Source: Artocarpus heterophyllus (lineage: Eukaryota > Streptophyta > Magnoliopsida > Rosales > Moraceae). Taken from it: a DNA stretch of 64,000 bases. Location: contig CM046350.1 in NCBI GenBank assembly GCA_025403435.1, forward strand, positions 31,339,346-31,403,345, given 5' to 3'. Below are positions 22,117 through 32,870 of the stretch, in pieces (the first letter of the stretch is position 1; every line of letters starts with the position of its first letter). The position numbers and the translations under genes were made by a program. The notes beneath the pieces are model-generated. The model saw only the letters and a list, made by a program, of their open reading frames with translations, was not told the origin of the DNA and made no database searches.

Positions 22117-22621
22117 GTTCCCAAATGGCCTAGAAAAGTAATAATCCGCATGCCTTGGAAGTTCTGAGCAGTACCCTAACTTCAAGACGTGCAAAACCTG
22201 CCGACACGGGCTCATTGCAATAAGAACAAGGACTTACAAATTAATAAATTCACTAGACCAGCGATATGTAAAGACAAGGGCCTGCTTAATCAAATAACAA
22301 CTTCACTAACTAGAACAAGGGAAAAACAATAAAATTTTTGTCAACTGCACAGCTATTGACAAACTTAACCGACCAGTCGCCACATTTTTTTTTTTCCAGC
22401 AAAGTTCGATGTTACCTAAAATTTGCAAGGATTTTCAAAAAACCAAAAAACAAAAAAAAAAAGACAAAAGCTGCTGGCTAGCCTTACTATCATCATTCAC
22501 AGCAGCACTCGCAAAACATTGTACCGTGGTCAACGTCAGAATTTCTCCCAAATCTGATAGTGAAAATATTAGACTAGGTTCATTTGCAGCAGTCTTCTTC
22601 ATTCATGTGAATTCCATCTCT

Positions 22622-23198
22622 TTAGCTTCCTTTTTTTGCGTCTTCACGAGAAAACTCAGGCTTCTCAAAGGATTCGGCAAATGGTTTTGTTCTGGAACTC
22701 AGAGAAATCAGCTGGTCATTCTCCTTGCATGTATCTACATGGATAGCTGTGTGTTCTTCGCCCTCTCTGCAATTCAGAAAATTGATTACTTGATCTTTTT
22801 ATCAACATTTTAAAAGCATGAAGAGAACCGTTTGCGCAGGTTTCAGCAACACTTTGAGCACTTAGAGACCATTCCAATTTGTTGTTTTTTTCACATGCAT
22901 CTCCAGCAAATTTATTTCCAGAACGTACTTTTTCTTTGGGTAGTGGCAAAAATATTTCTTGTACAAAGGAATGGCTGGTTTTACGATAAGGGAGGTCCGT
23001 TTACTGTCAGATCACCATCAGGATTCTTCTCTTCTCACGAAACCGGGATTGTAGCATTTTGGACACTGATTTCCTTGCTTGCAGACTCTTTTCCAACTTC
23101 ATCCCCACTCCTAGGGTATTTGTTGCAACTTCGTACTCTTGCATCTCTTCTTTCTCTGTTGAAATCCCTATCTTCATAATCAGATTGAGAGATCAAAC
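22622..23198 (-). pseudogene. DCD gene C-terminal remnant beyond CopB
   Basis: Host sequence resumes at 23198 in the same orientation. It gives coding-like stretches such as LPLPKEKVRSGNKFAGDACE (about 22890-22950) and, after a possible acceptor TTCTGAATTGCAG, HTAIHVDTCKEND ... PEFSREDAKKGS ending in TAA (22624-22622). Stops also occur upstream (near 23000). Composition and the shared TSD place it in the same gene, but no domain is recognised, so exon limits are guesses. Confidence 0.55.
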
Positions 23199-23665
23199 TG
23201 TTTGATCAAAATCCAATTATGGGTCAATATATTAAATAAATGTGAATTAAAGGCTATCAAATAAGGTTGCCCAATTAAAAGTGATCAATTTAGGTTTTGG
23301 GCTTTTAATGCATCATTAAGTGTTGGCCTTCTATGTGTAGAGACCAAAAAATATAATTACTAATTTTATGATGGGCTAAATTGATAATTACGGGTAATTG
23401 CTAGGGTTTAGCAATTATAAAAGGGGTTGTGGTCCCCAAGTCAGTACGTACATTATTTTTCTTGTTACCCATCTACAAAGAGATTATAGAGCATTCTGAT
23501 GAGGATGATTTACGTACCAGACTTGGAAGATCCTCAACCAAAAGACTCAAGAATCACATTCAATCCATGGATTCAAGTTAGCTTCCTCATCTTATTAATA
23601 TTCTTGATGATTTGACATGAACGATCCTGGGTGATGATGGTTTTCATCACAATTTTATTCTAACA
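23199..23665 (+). repeat. 5' LTR of CopB
   Basis: 467 bp, TGTTTGATCAAAATCC ... TTTTATTCTAACA. It matches the 3' LTR. The left TSD CAAAC is at 23194-23198. Confidence 0.95.
23416..23423 (+). promoter_or_regulatory. TATA box in the CopB 5' LTR
   Basis: TATAAAAG about 250 bp before the LTR end is the probable promoter of CopB. The 3' LTR has TATAAAGG in the same context. Confidence 0.6.
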
Positions 23666-23667
23666 AG

Positions 23668-23681
23668 TGGTATCTAGAGCC
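23668..23681 (+). other. CopB primer-binding site (tRNA-iMet)
   Basis: TGGTATCTAGAGCC, two bases after the LTR. It differs from TGGTATCAGAGCC by one inserted T. Confidence 0.88.
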
Positions 23682-24070
23682 TCTTCATGTTGAATCATTG
23701 AGAATCAATAATTTTTTTTAGATGTGATTCTCATAAATAATTCTCAAATTTAACAATCTATAGTGTCTTTAAAATTGTTGAATTTGAGGACAATTATTTG
23801 AATTTTGTCTTTGGATTATTCATTTATGTTCTGCTTATGAACAATCAGTTTTCAAAAGAAAATCTCTCTCTCTTAAATGCTTTATACGGCACGATTTCTG
23901 AAAAAAAAATTCTTTTAATGTATAATGATCAATTCGGTTAAAGGTTATATATATATATATATATTTTAACTGCTGCCTACATACGGCTTTGTTGCCGAAA
24001 AGAATATATTAAAAAAAAAGACCATTAATGTTGTGCATTCTTCCTTCATGAAGCAACCATTTTTTGGGAT

Positions 24071-24101
<31 letters not shown>

Positions 24102-24268
24102 GATTAACGTTTCTGGGTTTTACATGGCTTCAGCAACAACGTCGGCGGCAACGTTACGTCCGCCGACGAAGGACTCCGTGCGCGGCTGTGAGGCTGCGCC
24201 GGAAAGACAGAGGCCATGGCGCAGCAATAAAGCGGCGGCCTCTGAGGAATTAAAAAAAAAAAAGTTGG

Positions 24269-24446
24269 GGCCGTTCGTCGGTCACCGGGGTTTCGACCAC
24301 CGGCATCGGCCAATTCCGGTTGTAGCCCCAGGGCGTCAGCCGGAGTAAAGAAGCAGCGGCCGTTCGTCGGTCACCGAGGTTTCGACCACCGGCATCGGCC
24401 AATTCCGGTTGTAGCCCCAAGGCGTCGGCCGGAGTAAAGAAGCTGC
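24269..24446. repeat. 89-bp GC-rich tandem repeat in the CopB leader
   Basis: Unit 1 starts GGCCGTTCGTCGGTCACCG at 24269 and unit 2 starts at 24358; they differ at four sites. A partial third unit (GGCCGTTTGGCCGCTGC) follows at 24447. The composition is far more GC-rich than the rest of the window. Confidence 0.92.
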
Positions 24447-24504
24447 GGCCGTTTGGCCGCTGCACAGAGGCGACGGCCGTTAGGCCGCCCGTGTTTCGCC
24501 CAAA

Positions 24505-24740
24505 GGGGTCGAGAGACCCCTAGGGCATCCCTGGGCTTTCGGCCCAGATCTGAAGTTTTTTTTTTTTTTTTTTACACGGGCCCCATTGGGCCCGTGACAA
24601 GTTACAACCCAGGGGAGCCCCTGGGTTACCATTTAAAAAAAAAATCTATATACACGGGCCAGGTAAGCCCGTGATTGGAAAAAGCATTCTACATGGGCTG
24701 GGCCCGTGACCGGTAAGTCCCTAGGGGTTCAACCCCTGGG
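24505..24740 (+). other. Chain of seven GC-rich hairpins in the CopB leader
   Basis: Perfect or near-perfect inverted repeats lie in a row. They are GGGGTC-GAGA-GACCCC (24505-24520, GNRA-type loop), CTGGGC/GCCCAG (24531-24547), CACGGGCCC-CATT-GGGCCCGTG (24575-24596), AACCCAGGGG/CCCCTGGGTT (24606-24627), CACGGGC/GCCCGTG (24653-24673), CATGGGC/GCCCGTG (24692-24708, one G-U) and CCCTAGGGGTT/AACCCCTGGG (24719-24740, one bulge). Long A or T runs separate several of them. Confidence 0.85.
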
Positions 24741-25328
24741 TGACCCAAAAAAAAAAAAAAGGAAATAAAGGGGGGCTGGGTTAGGATCTGGGTAGGGTTC
24801 TCCCGACCCGGTCTAGCCCCGACCCTATCAATGTTGACCTTGACCAAATTTTTTTATTTTTTATTTTTTATTTCTTAATTTTGGTCATTTTTTTGGGTGC
24901 AATTTTAATTCAAATATTGGTATTTTATATATATTTTGAGATGAATTAATTGAAGCAACATGTCACCAAAGTGGCCTCTCTTGTGGAAATTAATTTGTTT
25001 TGAAATATAAAAGGTTGTATTCATGTAACTTATGTAAATATTGACCGGCCCAAAGGAAGGCAATATTTGACAGAATTGCATGTACACCTGTGGTGATAAA
25101 CACGTGATGATTATTCGGTTTTACATGTAAGCAATAAATCAGCCCAAAGGAAGATTTATTGTTTGACATGTTGTTATTGTCGGTGTTTGATTACTACACC
25201 AAGATATCACTTACAAGTTAATATTTCTGTCCAAAGACTAAATATTAATGGAGTGTCCGATATCTTGAGATGGGGTTACCTTTATTTGGATTTATTATTG
25301 TTATTATGGATTCTTATGTGACCTTGTT

Positions 25329-26612
25329 TTGGTTTTGTTTATTTTGTTCTCTGTTTCAGCTACTAGTTCTGCCTCTAATATTACTGCCAACATCAATTCA
25401 ATTCCTATGCTGAACGGTAGCAACTTCAAATCATGGCAAGAGAACCTCCTAATAGTTCTCGAAGTCATGGATCTCGACCTTGCATTAAGGGTTCCTTCTC
25501 CCGCACCTCTTATAGATAAAAGTTCCTCTAATCAAAAGAAGGACATGGAAAGGTGGGAGAAGTCAAATCGCATGTGTATGATGATCATGAAGAAGGCCAT
25601 TCCAGAAGCATTCAGGGGCACTATATCGGAAACGATAAAGATAGTCAAAGAGTTCCTAGAGGACATTGAGAAGAGATTTACCAAAAATGAAAAGGCTGAA
25701 ACAAGTACACTTTTGGCAAACCTCATCTCAATGAGATACAAAAGTAAGGAGAACATTAGGGAGTACATCATGGAGATGTCTCATCTTACTTCAAAATTAA
25801 GAGCACTTAAGCTTGACCTTTCTGAGGACTTGCTAGTGCATTTGGTTCTTATATCTCTTCCTGCACATTTCAGTCAGTTTAAGGTGAGCTACAACTGCCA
25901 AAAGGAGACTTGGTCTCTTAATGAGCTCATCTCACATTGTGTGCAAGAAGAGGAAAGGTTGAAGCAAGAAAAGATAGAAAGTGCTCACTTGGCTAATACT
26001 TCCAAGGACAAAGGGAAGAAAAGGAAGAAGGATAAGGAAGCTGCAGTTACAGCACCTCAAAATAAGCAACAAAAGAGACCGGTTGATCCGGAAGGTACGG
26101 GTTGTTTCTTCTATGGAGCTGCACGACATAAGAAGAAGCATTGCACCAATTATCACGCTTGGCGTGCTAGCAAAGGTATGCTTCTTAATTTGGTTTGTTC
26201 TGAGGTTAATTTAACTTCGATACCTGAACACACTTGGTGGATGGATTCTGGTGCAACCACTCACATTAGTGTGTCTATGCAGGGATGCCTGAGATGTCGA
26301 AAGCCAACTGATGGTGAAAGATACATCTACGTGGGCGATGGCAAGAAAGTTGAAGTTAAAGCAATAGGAAAATTTAGATTATTGTTAAAGACTGGATTTT
26401 ATTTGGATCTTGATGAAACATTTATTGTACCGTCTTTTAGACGGAATTTGATTTCTATTTCAGCTTTGGACAAATCTGGTTATTCTTGTTCATTTGGAAA
26501 TGAAAGATTTACTTTGTTTCATGATTCAAAATTAGTTGGTTCCGGTTCTTTATCAGGTTACGATAATCTTTATTTACTTGATACAATTGCTTCATTTAAT
26601 GAATCCTTGTAA
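25329..26612 (+). pseudogene. CopB gag and protease
   Basis: A 427-codon stretch. The gag core reads IPMLNGSNFKSWQENLLIVL and later LSEDLLVHLVLISLPAHFSQ. A zinc knuckle at about 26100-26145 is damaged (CFFYGAARHKKKHC; the second Cys is Tyr and the Gly before His is Arg). The protease site WWMDSGATTHIS is at about 26236. The end (RRNLISISALDKSGY, LYLLD) is the usual start of the gag-pre-integrase region. The first ATG adds a short hydrophobic leader (MVLFILFSVS) untypical of gag; the true start may use the splice acceptor near 25360. A TAA at 26610-26612 ends it early, in frame with what follows. Confidence 0.92.
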
Positions 26613-27600
26613 TTAAGTACACGACGTATAAAGAGAAAATTAACCAATGAGAATTCAGCTGCGTTATGGCACAAGAGATTGGGTCATATCTCCAGAAGGA
26701 GAATAGAGAGACTTGTGTCAGACGAAATTCTCGACCCCTTAGACTTTGTAGATTTTGATATTTGTGTTAACTGTATTAAGGGGAAACAAACCAATAAAAG
26801 GAGATTTGAAGCCAATAGGACTTTGGACGTCTTAGAACTTATACATACAGATATTTGTGGGCCATTCCCTACGGCTTTTTGGAATAGTCAACAATATTTT
26901 ATAACGTTCATAGACGATTTTTCCAGATATGGCTACATATATCTTATTCATGAAAAGTCATAGTCGTTGGATGTGTTCAAAAATTATAAGACTGGAGTTG
27001 AAAATCAACTCAGCAAAAGGATTAAAAGCGTCAGATCTGACTGTGGTGGTGAATATTATGGTAGATATGACGGTTCAGGTGAATTACGTCCGGGACCGTT
27101 TGCTAAGTTCCTAGAGGAAAGCGGTATCGTCCCACAGTACACTATGCCGGGTTCGCCCACTATGAATGGTGTTGCTGAAAGACGAAACAAAACGCTTAAG
27201 GACATGGTGAGGAGTATGATTTCTCATTCTGCCTTACAAGAATCACTCTAGGGAGAAGCACTTAAGACTGCAGCATAAATCCTTAACAGGGTTCCAACTA
27301 AAGCAACTGCCAAAACCCCTTACGAACTTTGGACAAGCAAGAAGCCTAGTATAAAGCATTTGCATGTTTGGGGATGTCCAGCTGAGGCAAGGCCTTATAG
27401 GCCTAATGAAAAGAAATTGGACTCAAGGACGGTTAGTTGTTATTTTATTGGATACTCTGAAAGATCCAGGGGGTACAAGTTTTATGATCCCACGATCAAA
27501 TTGATATTTGAGACAGGAAATGCCAGGTTCTTTGAGGATGTCAAGTTTGCGGGGGGAGATATGGTTAGGGACTTTGTCTTTGAAGAATAATATGTTGATA
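26613..27600 (+). pseudogene. CopB integrase
   Basis: In the same frame as gag. The zinc finger reads LWHKRLGHISRRRIERLV ... CVNCIKGKQ. The core has HTDICGPFPT, FITFIDDFSRYGYIYLI, DCGGEYY and MNGVAERRNKTLKDMVRSMI (DDE residues kept). A LHVWGCPAEARPY and YFIGYSERSRGYKFYDP block closes it. Stops: TAG at 26961-26963 (expected Gln), TAG at 27249-27251 (expected Trp), a TAA near 27276 and TAA at 27588-27590. No frameshift is seen. Confidence 0.92.
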
Positions 27601-29420
27601 TTCCCACAGCTGTTATTGACATTGATCAGGTTCTTACTCCTGACATCGTTCAAGAAGCAGACCCAAATCAAGACAATGTCAGAGAACCTCTCATTCCAAA
27701 AATTGTTCCAGAAGAACAAACTCAACCACCTCAAGAACCTATGCCATTAAGGAGATCCACTAGAGAAAGGAGAAGTGCAGTGCCAGATGATTACATTGTA
27801 TTTCTCCAAGAACATGAGTATGACATTGGTATGGTGGAAGATGATCCAATCAACTTCCGTCAAGCTATGGAAAGTTCTAGATCTCAAGAGTGGATTGATG
27901 CCATGAATGAAGAGATAAAGTCTATGAAAGACAATGACGTTTGGGATCTTGTCCCATTGCCTGAAGGTGCGAAACCCATTTATTGCAAATGGATATTTAA
28001 GACCAAAAGGGATTCGAAAGGCAATGTGGAGAGGTATAAGGCTCGTCTTATCGCTAAAGGCTTTACACAGAAAGAAGGCATTGATTATAAAGAGACTTTC
28101 TCTCCGGTTTCTTCGAAAGACTCTTTTAGGATTATAATGGCATTAGTGGCACATTTTGATCTTGAGCTTTATCATATGGATGTTAAGACTGTGTTCCTCA
28201 ATGGTGACATTGATGAAACAATCTATATGGTACAACCGGAAAACTTTGTGTCATGAGATGCAAAGAAGATGGTTTGCAAATTAAAGAAATCTATCTATGG
28301 GCTTAAGCAAGCTTCTCGTCAATGGTATTATAAATTTCATCAGGTTATCATCTCGTTCGGTTTTGAGATGAATTTGGTCGATGATTGTATATACCACAAG
28401 TTTAGTGGGAGTAAGTATATTTTTCTGGTTTTATATGTCGATGACATTTTGCTTGCCAGCAACGATATAGGCTTGTTGCACGAAACCAAGAGATTTCTAT
28501 CATAGAAATTTGAGATGAAGGATCTTGGTGATGCCTCTTTTGTGTTGGGTATACAGATACACCGGGATCGCTCTCGGGATATTTTAGGATCATCACAAAA
28601 GGGCTATATCGAAAAGATTCTTAAGAGATATGGCATGCAGGATTGTAAACCAGATGATACCCCTGTGGCTAAGGGAGACAAGTTTAGTCTCAATAAGTGC
28701 CCTAAGAATGATTTTGAGGTTAAGGAAATGCAAAAAATTCCTTATGCGTCAGTAGTAGGGAGTCTAATGTATGCTCAGGTTTGTACGCATCCGGATATTG
28801 CGTACGTTACAGGGATGTTGGGCAGGTACTTAAGCAATCCTGGAAAGGATCACTGGGTAGCAGCCAAACGAGTCTTGAGGCATTTTTAGAGAACAAAGGA
28901 TTACATGCTCACGTATCGGAGGTCAGAACAGCTTGAGATCATTGGGTATACTGACTCTGATTTTGCTGGATGCCAAGATAGTATGAAATCTACATCGGGC
29001 TATGTCTACCTTATGGCTGGAGGTGCTGTTTCTTGGAAAAGTGCTAAACAGTCTCTTATAGCATCTTCTACAATGATGGCAGAGTTCATAGCGTGTTATG
29101 AGGTGACCAATCATGGAATATGGCTGCGAAATTTTGTTACAAGTCTGCGTATAGTGGACAGTATTCAAAGACCACTCAAGATATTTTGTGACAATAAGTC
29201 AGCAGTTTTGTATTCCAACAACAACAGGAGCTCGACGAAGTCAAAGCATATAGAGATCAAGTTCCTAGTTGTGAAAGAAAGAGTTCAGAGTGGACAGCTG
29301 TCTATAGAGCACATCGGCACAAACTCCATGATTGCGGATCCGCTTACTAAAGGATTGCCACCCAAAATGTTTCATGAGCACACTGCTCGTATGGGTGTCA
29401 TATCATTTAAGGATATTTAG
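27601..29420 (+). pseudogene. CopB reverse transcriptase and RNase H
   Basis: RT motifs: WIDAMNEEIKSMKDNDVWDL, KWIFKTKRDSKGNVERYKAR, DVKTVFLNGDIDETIYMVQP, KLKKSIYGLKQASRQWYYKF and LVLYVDDILLASND (catalytic YVDD intact). RNase H: YTDSDFAGCQDSMKSTSGYV, FCDNKSAV, KHIEIKFL, ending in TAG at 29418-29420 with IADPLTKGLPPKMFHEH before it. Premature stops are at 28254-28256, 28503-28505 and 28887-28889, all in frame. No frameshift. Confidence 0.93.
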
Positions 29421-29842
29421 TTTTAGTGGGAGTTTGTAATTTTAAATGCTCTTATGATATAGACATTTTTCAGTTACTTCAGTTTATGGATATTTTAAGG
29501 TTATTTTCTACAGAAATAAAGTTTTTAGGTTTTCAGTTTATTCACACTTTGATTTTGGTATGGTTTGATCTCACTAAAGTTTTCAGGTGGACCAGTTGGA
29601 AATAGACAGGTTAAGATCACATTGCATGAAATTTTCATGCTACACATCCATGCTTGATCTTGTCATTAGTTGTATTGGTATATGTGATCATTGATGGGTC
29701 TAGTTACGACATATGTAACGAAGGTCGCTTTGGTCCTATATTGATATGGTTAATGGACAAAATTGATAAGATGCATAAGGTTTTGATAGCAAAATTCATA
29801 AGCTCATAAGGTATAATACACATTTATAAAGTTTTATATATA

Positions 29843-29858
29843 GCCCAAGTGGGAGATT
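29843..29858 (+). other. CopB polypurine tract
   Basis: AGCCCAAGTGGGAGAT immediately before the 3' LTR, the usual copia plus-strand priming site (core AAGTGGGAGAT). CopA has the same core at 52578-52588. Confidence 0.85.
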
Positions 29859-30323
29859 GTTGGATCACAATCCAATTATAGGACAATATATTAAATAAAT
29901 GTGAATTAAAGGCTATCAAATAAAGTTGCCCAATAAAAAGTGATCAATTTAGGTTTTGGGCTTTAATGCATCATTAAGTGTGGGCCTCCTATGTGTAGAG
30001 ACCAAAAAATATAATTGCTAATTTTATGATGGGCTAAATTGGTAATTAAGGATAATTGCTAGAGTTTAGCAATTGTATAAAGGGGCTGTGGTCCCCAAGT
30101 CAGTACGTACATTATTTTTCTGTTACCCATCTACAGAGAGATTACAGAGCATTCTGAAAAGGAGGATTTACGTACCAGACTTGGAAGATCCTCAACCAAA
30201 AGACTCAAGAATCACATTCAATCCATGGATTCAGGTTAGCTTCCGCATCTTATTAATATTCTTGATGATCTGACATGAACGATCCTGGGTGATGATGGTT
30301 TTTATCACAATTTTATTCTAACA
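29859..30323 (+). repeat. 3' LTR of CopB
   Basis: 465 bp, TGTTGGATCACAATCC ... TTTTATTCTAACA, then the TSD CAAAC at 30324-30328. Confidence 0.95.
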
Positions 30324-30601
30324 CAAACGTGTCTCTTTCCCACTTTGAAATGATATTTTGTTTACCTCGTTCTGGTTTACTACTGAAGCATCACAACCAC
30401 CTGTTTTGTCTTTGATGATAGAAATTTCTTGTGCTGATTCTTGCAAAATAAAAGTATGATTCTTCGCGCCTTTTATCATCAGAGTCGTCATTCTTACTGA
30501 AGTTTGGCCTGACCAACTTTCTTTTCTTTTGTTGCCTCACTCGCTAAAGTTGCATTACAACAAGTGCTGCTTCCATCGTGATGAAGTTTCCGCATTTCAC
30601 T

Positions 30602-32303
30602 TCAACGCTTGAAATTCAAAAATAATTTCGCTTCACTCAATTGATTTGCTTTCTCCTTAGAGCAATCCACTTTCACATCCTCTGCTCCAGCTAGAGAACG
30701 ATTGACTTTTATATTATCTGCTCCAGCTGGCAAGCAATCCACTTCGTTATCCTTTGCCAAGACTTTCAAGCAATCAATCTCTGCCTTGCAGGAAGCAGTA
30801 GCTTTTCTTTTGTTCCCAAGTTCGTCGACATCATCTTGCTTATTCCCTCGTTTGGATTTCTTCAGCTTAACCCATTCAATCCACTAACTTGGATGGATCA
30901 CTAAGCTCATAGTGAATATCAGGATAATGTTCGGATAGATGTACATTTGGAGCCAAAGCTAAGCAAGAAGACACACTGATCCTATTCCTAGAAGGAACAG
31001 AATATAATGTATCAGAGCTTTGGCAAGGCTCGAGATCATAATTATCCTCATAATGCTGCACACTATGAGGATCAACAGAAGAAACACAACCTTGAAATGT
31101 GAATGGGTCCTCATGTGAGGAACTCGTAATATCCATAAAAGCTTCACCTTTTCTCCTCCAAGCGGCTTCATGCTCTAGATGGTCGTCTGGTTCAAATTGA
31201 TAGCCACAATCATCCACCAAAGAAGAATACTTGTTGGAACCGAGTGGATAATATGAGAACTTGTTCTCCCCTGGATCAATGTGGCTCTCATGGAAGGCAC
31301 ATCTGCTATAGAGAACTTTAAAGAGGACATGCCAGTGTAAGATTGATTCTTTAAGGATTCTGTGTCAAAGTTTTCAGAATATGCAGCCTGTGAAAAACCC
31401 ATGATTGAACCATGATATGAATTCTCATTAGAACTAGAACCTGAAAAAGAAATATGGTCCCTAAATGTTAAATTTTTGTTGAGCAATTCATTAATTCCTT
31501 TTGGGTCTGGATATGATGAAAATGGTTGTTTTCTTGAGGAAGAAATGACATTGTCAGAATAACCGAAAGAAGAAAGACATCCTTCAACAGTAGACTGGAA
31601 ATTGACTTCATTTGATGATGGAGACTGATAGTTAAAACCAAGGGCAACAGAATTGTAAGGAAGAGTGCTCGTAACAAACCGCATCTCTGTGAGATGCTTT
31701 AGAAGAAAGGTTAGCCAGTAGCTGTGAGTCCATTTGATGATGAAATGAGGAAGGTGGCTTTATTTTCTCTGAAACTAAAGGATTTGGTACAAAAAGAGGC
31801 TTCGTAGAAACGTTTGACTTACTAAGTTTAGACTGAAGCAAAGAAGGATACCCACTTCCAGCGACAAGTTCAAAATCCATGTCCTTGTAATACTCAATTT
31901 AAAGCCCATCATTCATATGAAACTCATCACCTGGAACCCTTCTAACCACTCCATGATTGTACTTGGTGTACTCACTTAAAATAGCTGGCTGAAGTTCAGT
32001 TTGCAGGCGATATTCGTTCCTTCCCCAGCCACTCATTATAAACTTGCTATTGTCGCTTTCCAGTTTATCAAAATCCAACAGAGCATACTCAGTAGAAGTG
32101 GCTGATTTAGACTCAATATCCACATCACTATTTCCCCAAATATAAACACCATTTCCTCCATCGTTTACCTTACAACTGCTATCATCAACTTGTTTGACTT
32201 TGTCCAATAGGTTCACAGTTGATTTTGCATTTCGAATCTTGGCCAATCGTCATCCAGGCTCGCCTAATTTTCAAGAACTAAACAACAGTAGAAGCCTCCA
32301 AAC
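30602..32303 (-). pseudogene. DCD gene large exon (hydrophilic tail)
   Basis: After acceptor TTTATGTAG the frame reads VWRLLLLFSS(stop)KLGEPG(stop), the last block usual after the DCD domain. It then runs into a long Ser/Asn/Asp-rich tail. A TAA at 31899-31901 and frameshifts near 31684 and 31200 break it. Near 30886-30602 a further open stretch, entered by another shift, reads WIEWVKLKKSKRGNKQDDVD, then a Lys/Asp-rich tract with a near-repeated phrase (VDCLPAGADNIKVN / LAGAEDVKVDCS). The exon ends near the CopB insertion point. Family assignment of the tail is by continuity only. Confidence 0.7.
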
Positions 32304-32387
32304 CTACATAAAGGATAGAAGATGCATAACAACATAGAAGAAAAGCTAAGAAAACGATGGTCTGACTTTGAGATGGGAGGATCAAAC

Positions 32388-32504
32388 CTGAGCTTAGGAG
32401 AGTCCGAAATTGAACTTTTTTGCTGCAAAATAATTCTCGTTGATTGCATCACGGAATTCACTCTCAGGAAGTGGCTCACATACCTAAATAGTCTCGAACT
32501 TCAC
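32388..32504 (-). pseudogene. DCD gene exon with C-terminal half of the DCD domain
   Basis: A 117-bp (39-codon) exon between an acceptor ATATCCAG and a donor GTTTGATC. It encodes VKFETI(stop)VCEPLPESEFRDAI, then FAAKKFNFGLS(stop)AQ, the end of the DCD domain. The first stop is TAG where Trp is expected, the second TAA where Lys is expected. The phase matches both neighbouring exons, supporting the splice model. Intron 32505-32870 holds poly-T and a G/T-rich microsatellite (about 32650-32700). Confidence 0.82.
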
Positions 32505-32870
32505 CTGGATATAAGGATATAAAAAACAGTAAAAGAAAAACAAAAGATGTATTATTTGAAATCTTAGACAGTACCCTTCAAAAAAAAAAAAAAAATCTTA
32601 GACGGTATTGGAGATTATACCATCCAAGGGCTTTGCAACTGTAGTGCACTTTTTTTTTTTTTTTTTTTGGTGGTGGGTGGGTGTGTGGGTGGTGGGGGGG
32701 GATAAACAGGGGTTGTGGGAGTGAACAATGTATTAATGATTCCCATAACAAGTTTCAAAGGGCTACGCACTATTCTACCGCCGAAGGAGCCCTCTTCTCT
32801 CACCAGTTTTTGTTTTTTCTATTTCAAGAACAATAAAGGATTCAATGAAAACCATACAGGCTTTCCGTAC

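Larger units (their letters stand above)
20940..22621. other. AT-rich spacer downstream of the DCD gene remnant
   Basis: No supported gene. It contains poly-T/poly-A runs, a (ATC) microsatellite (21673-21700) and a perfect inverted repeat (22078-22116). In the sense of the DCD gene (minus strand) it lies beyond the last recognisable codon and may hold its 3' UTR. Confidence 0.5.
23682..25328 (+). other. CopB leader region
   Basis: An untranslated leader of about 1.65 kb between PBS and gag. It holds two (TA)n microsatellites (23946-23965, 24070-24098). A strikingly GC-rich block (about 24130-24820) contains 89-bp tandem repeats and a chain of inverted repeats. An AT-rich stretch runs up to gag. 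The bases before gag (a T-rich run ending GTTTCAG at about 25360) look like a splice acceptor, so the gag mRNA may be spliced. No convincing protein is encoded here. Confidence 0.75.
23199..30323 (+). mobile_element. CopB: complete Ty1/copia retrotransposon
   Basis: 7125 bp: 5' LTR 23199-23665, PBS, a 1.6-kb leader, Gag-Pol, PPT, 3' LTR 29859-30323. The TSD CAAAC is perfect. The domain order gag, protease, integrase, reverse transcriptase, RNase H is copia. The LTRs differ at about 17 sites in their first 240 bp by eye, so the insertion is not recent. The whole Gag-Pol is in one frame with only nonsense changes. Confidence 0.96.

Noticed and set aside
22409..22813. 134-codon open frame on the plus strand
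   Set aside because: It lies opposite the coding-like minus-strand tail of the DCD gene and has no recognisable motif; treated as an antisense shadow.
24064..24348. 94-codon open frame over the GC-rich CopB leader (Ala/Arg-rich)
   Set aside because: It begins in a TA microsatellite, overlaps the tandem repeat units and lies between PBS and gag. Composition explains it.
24120..24820. GC-rich CopB leader as a captured host gene
   Set aside because: No host protein motif was recognised and the repeats and hairpins are better described as a leader structure. Not excluded, only unsupported.
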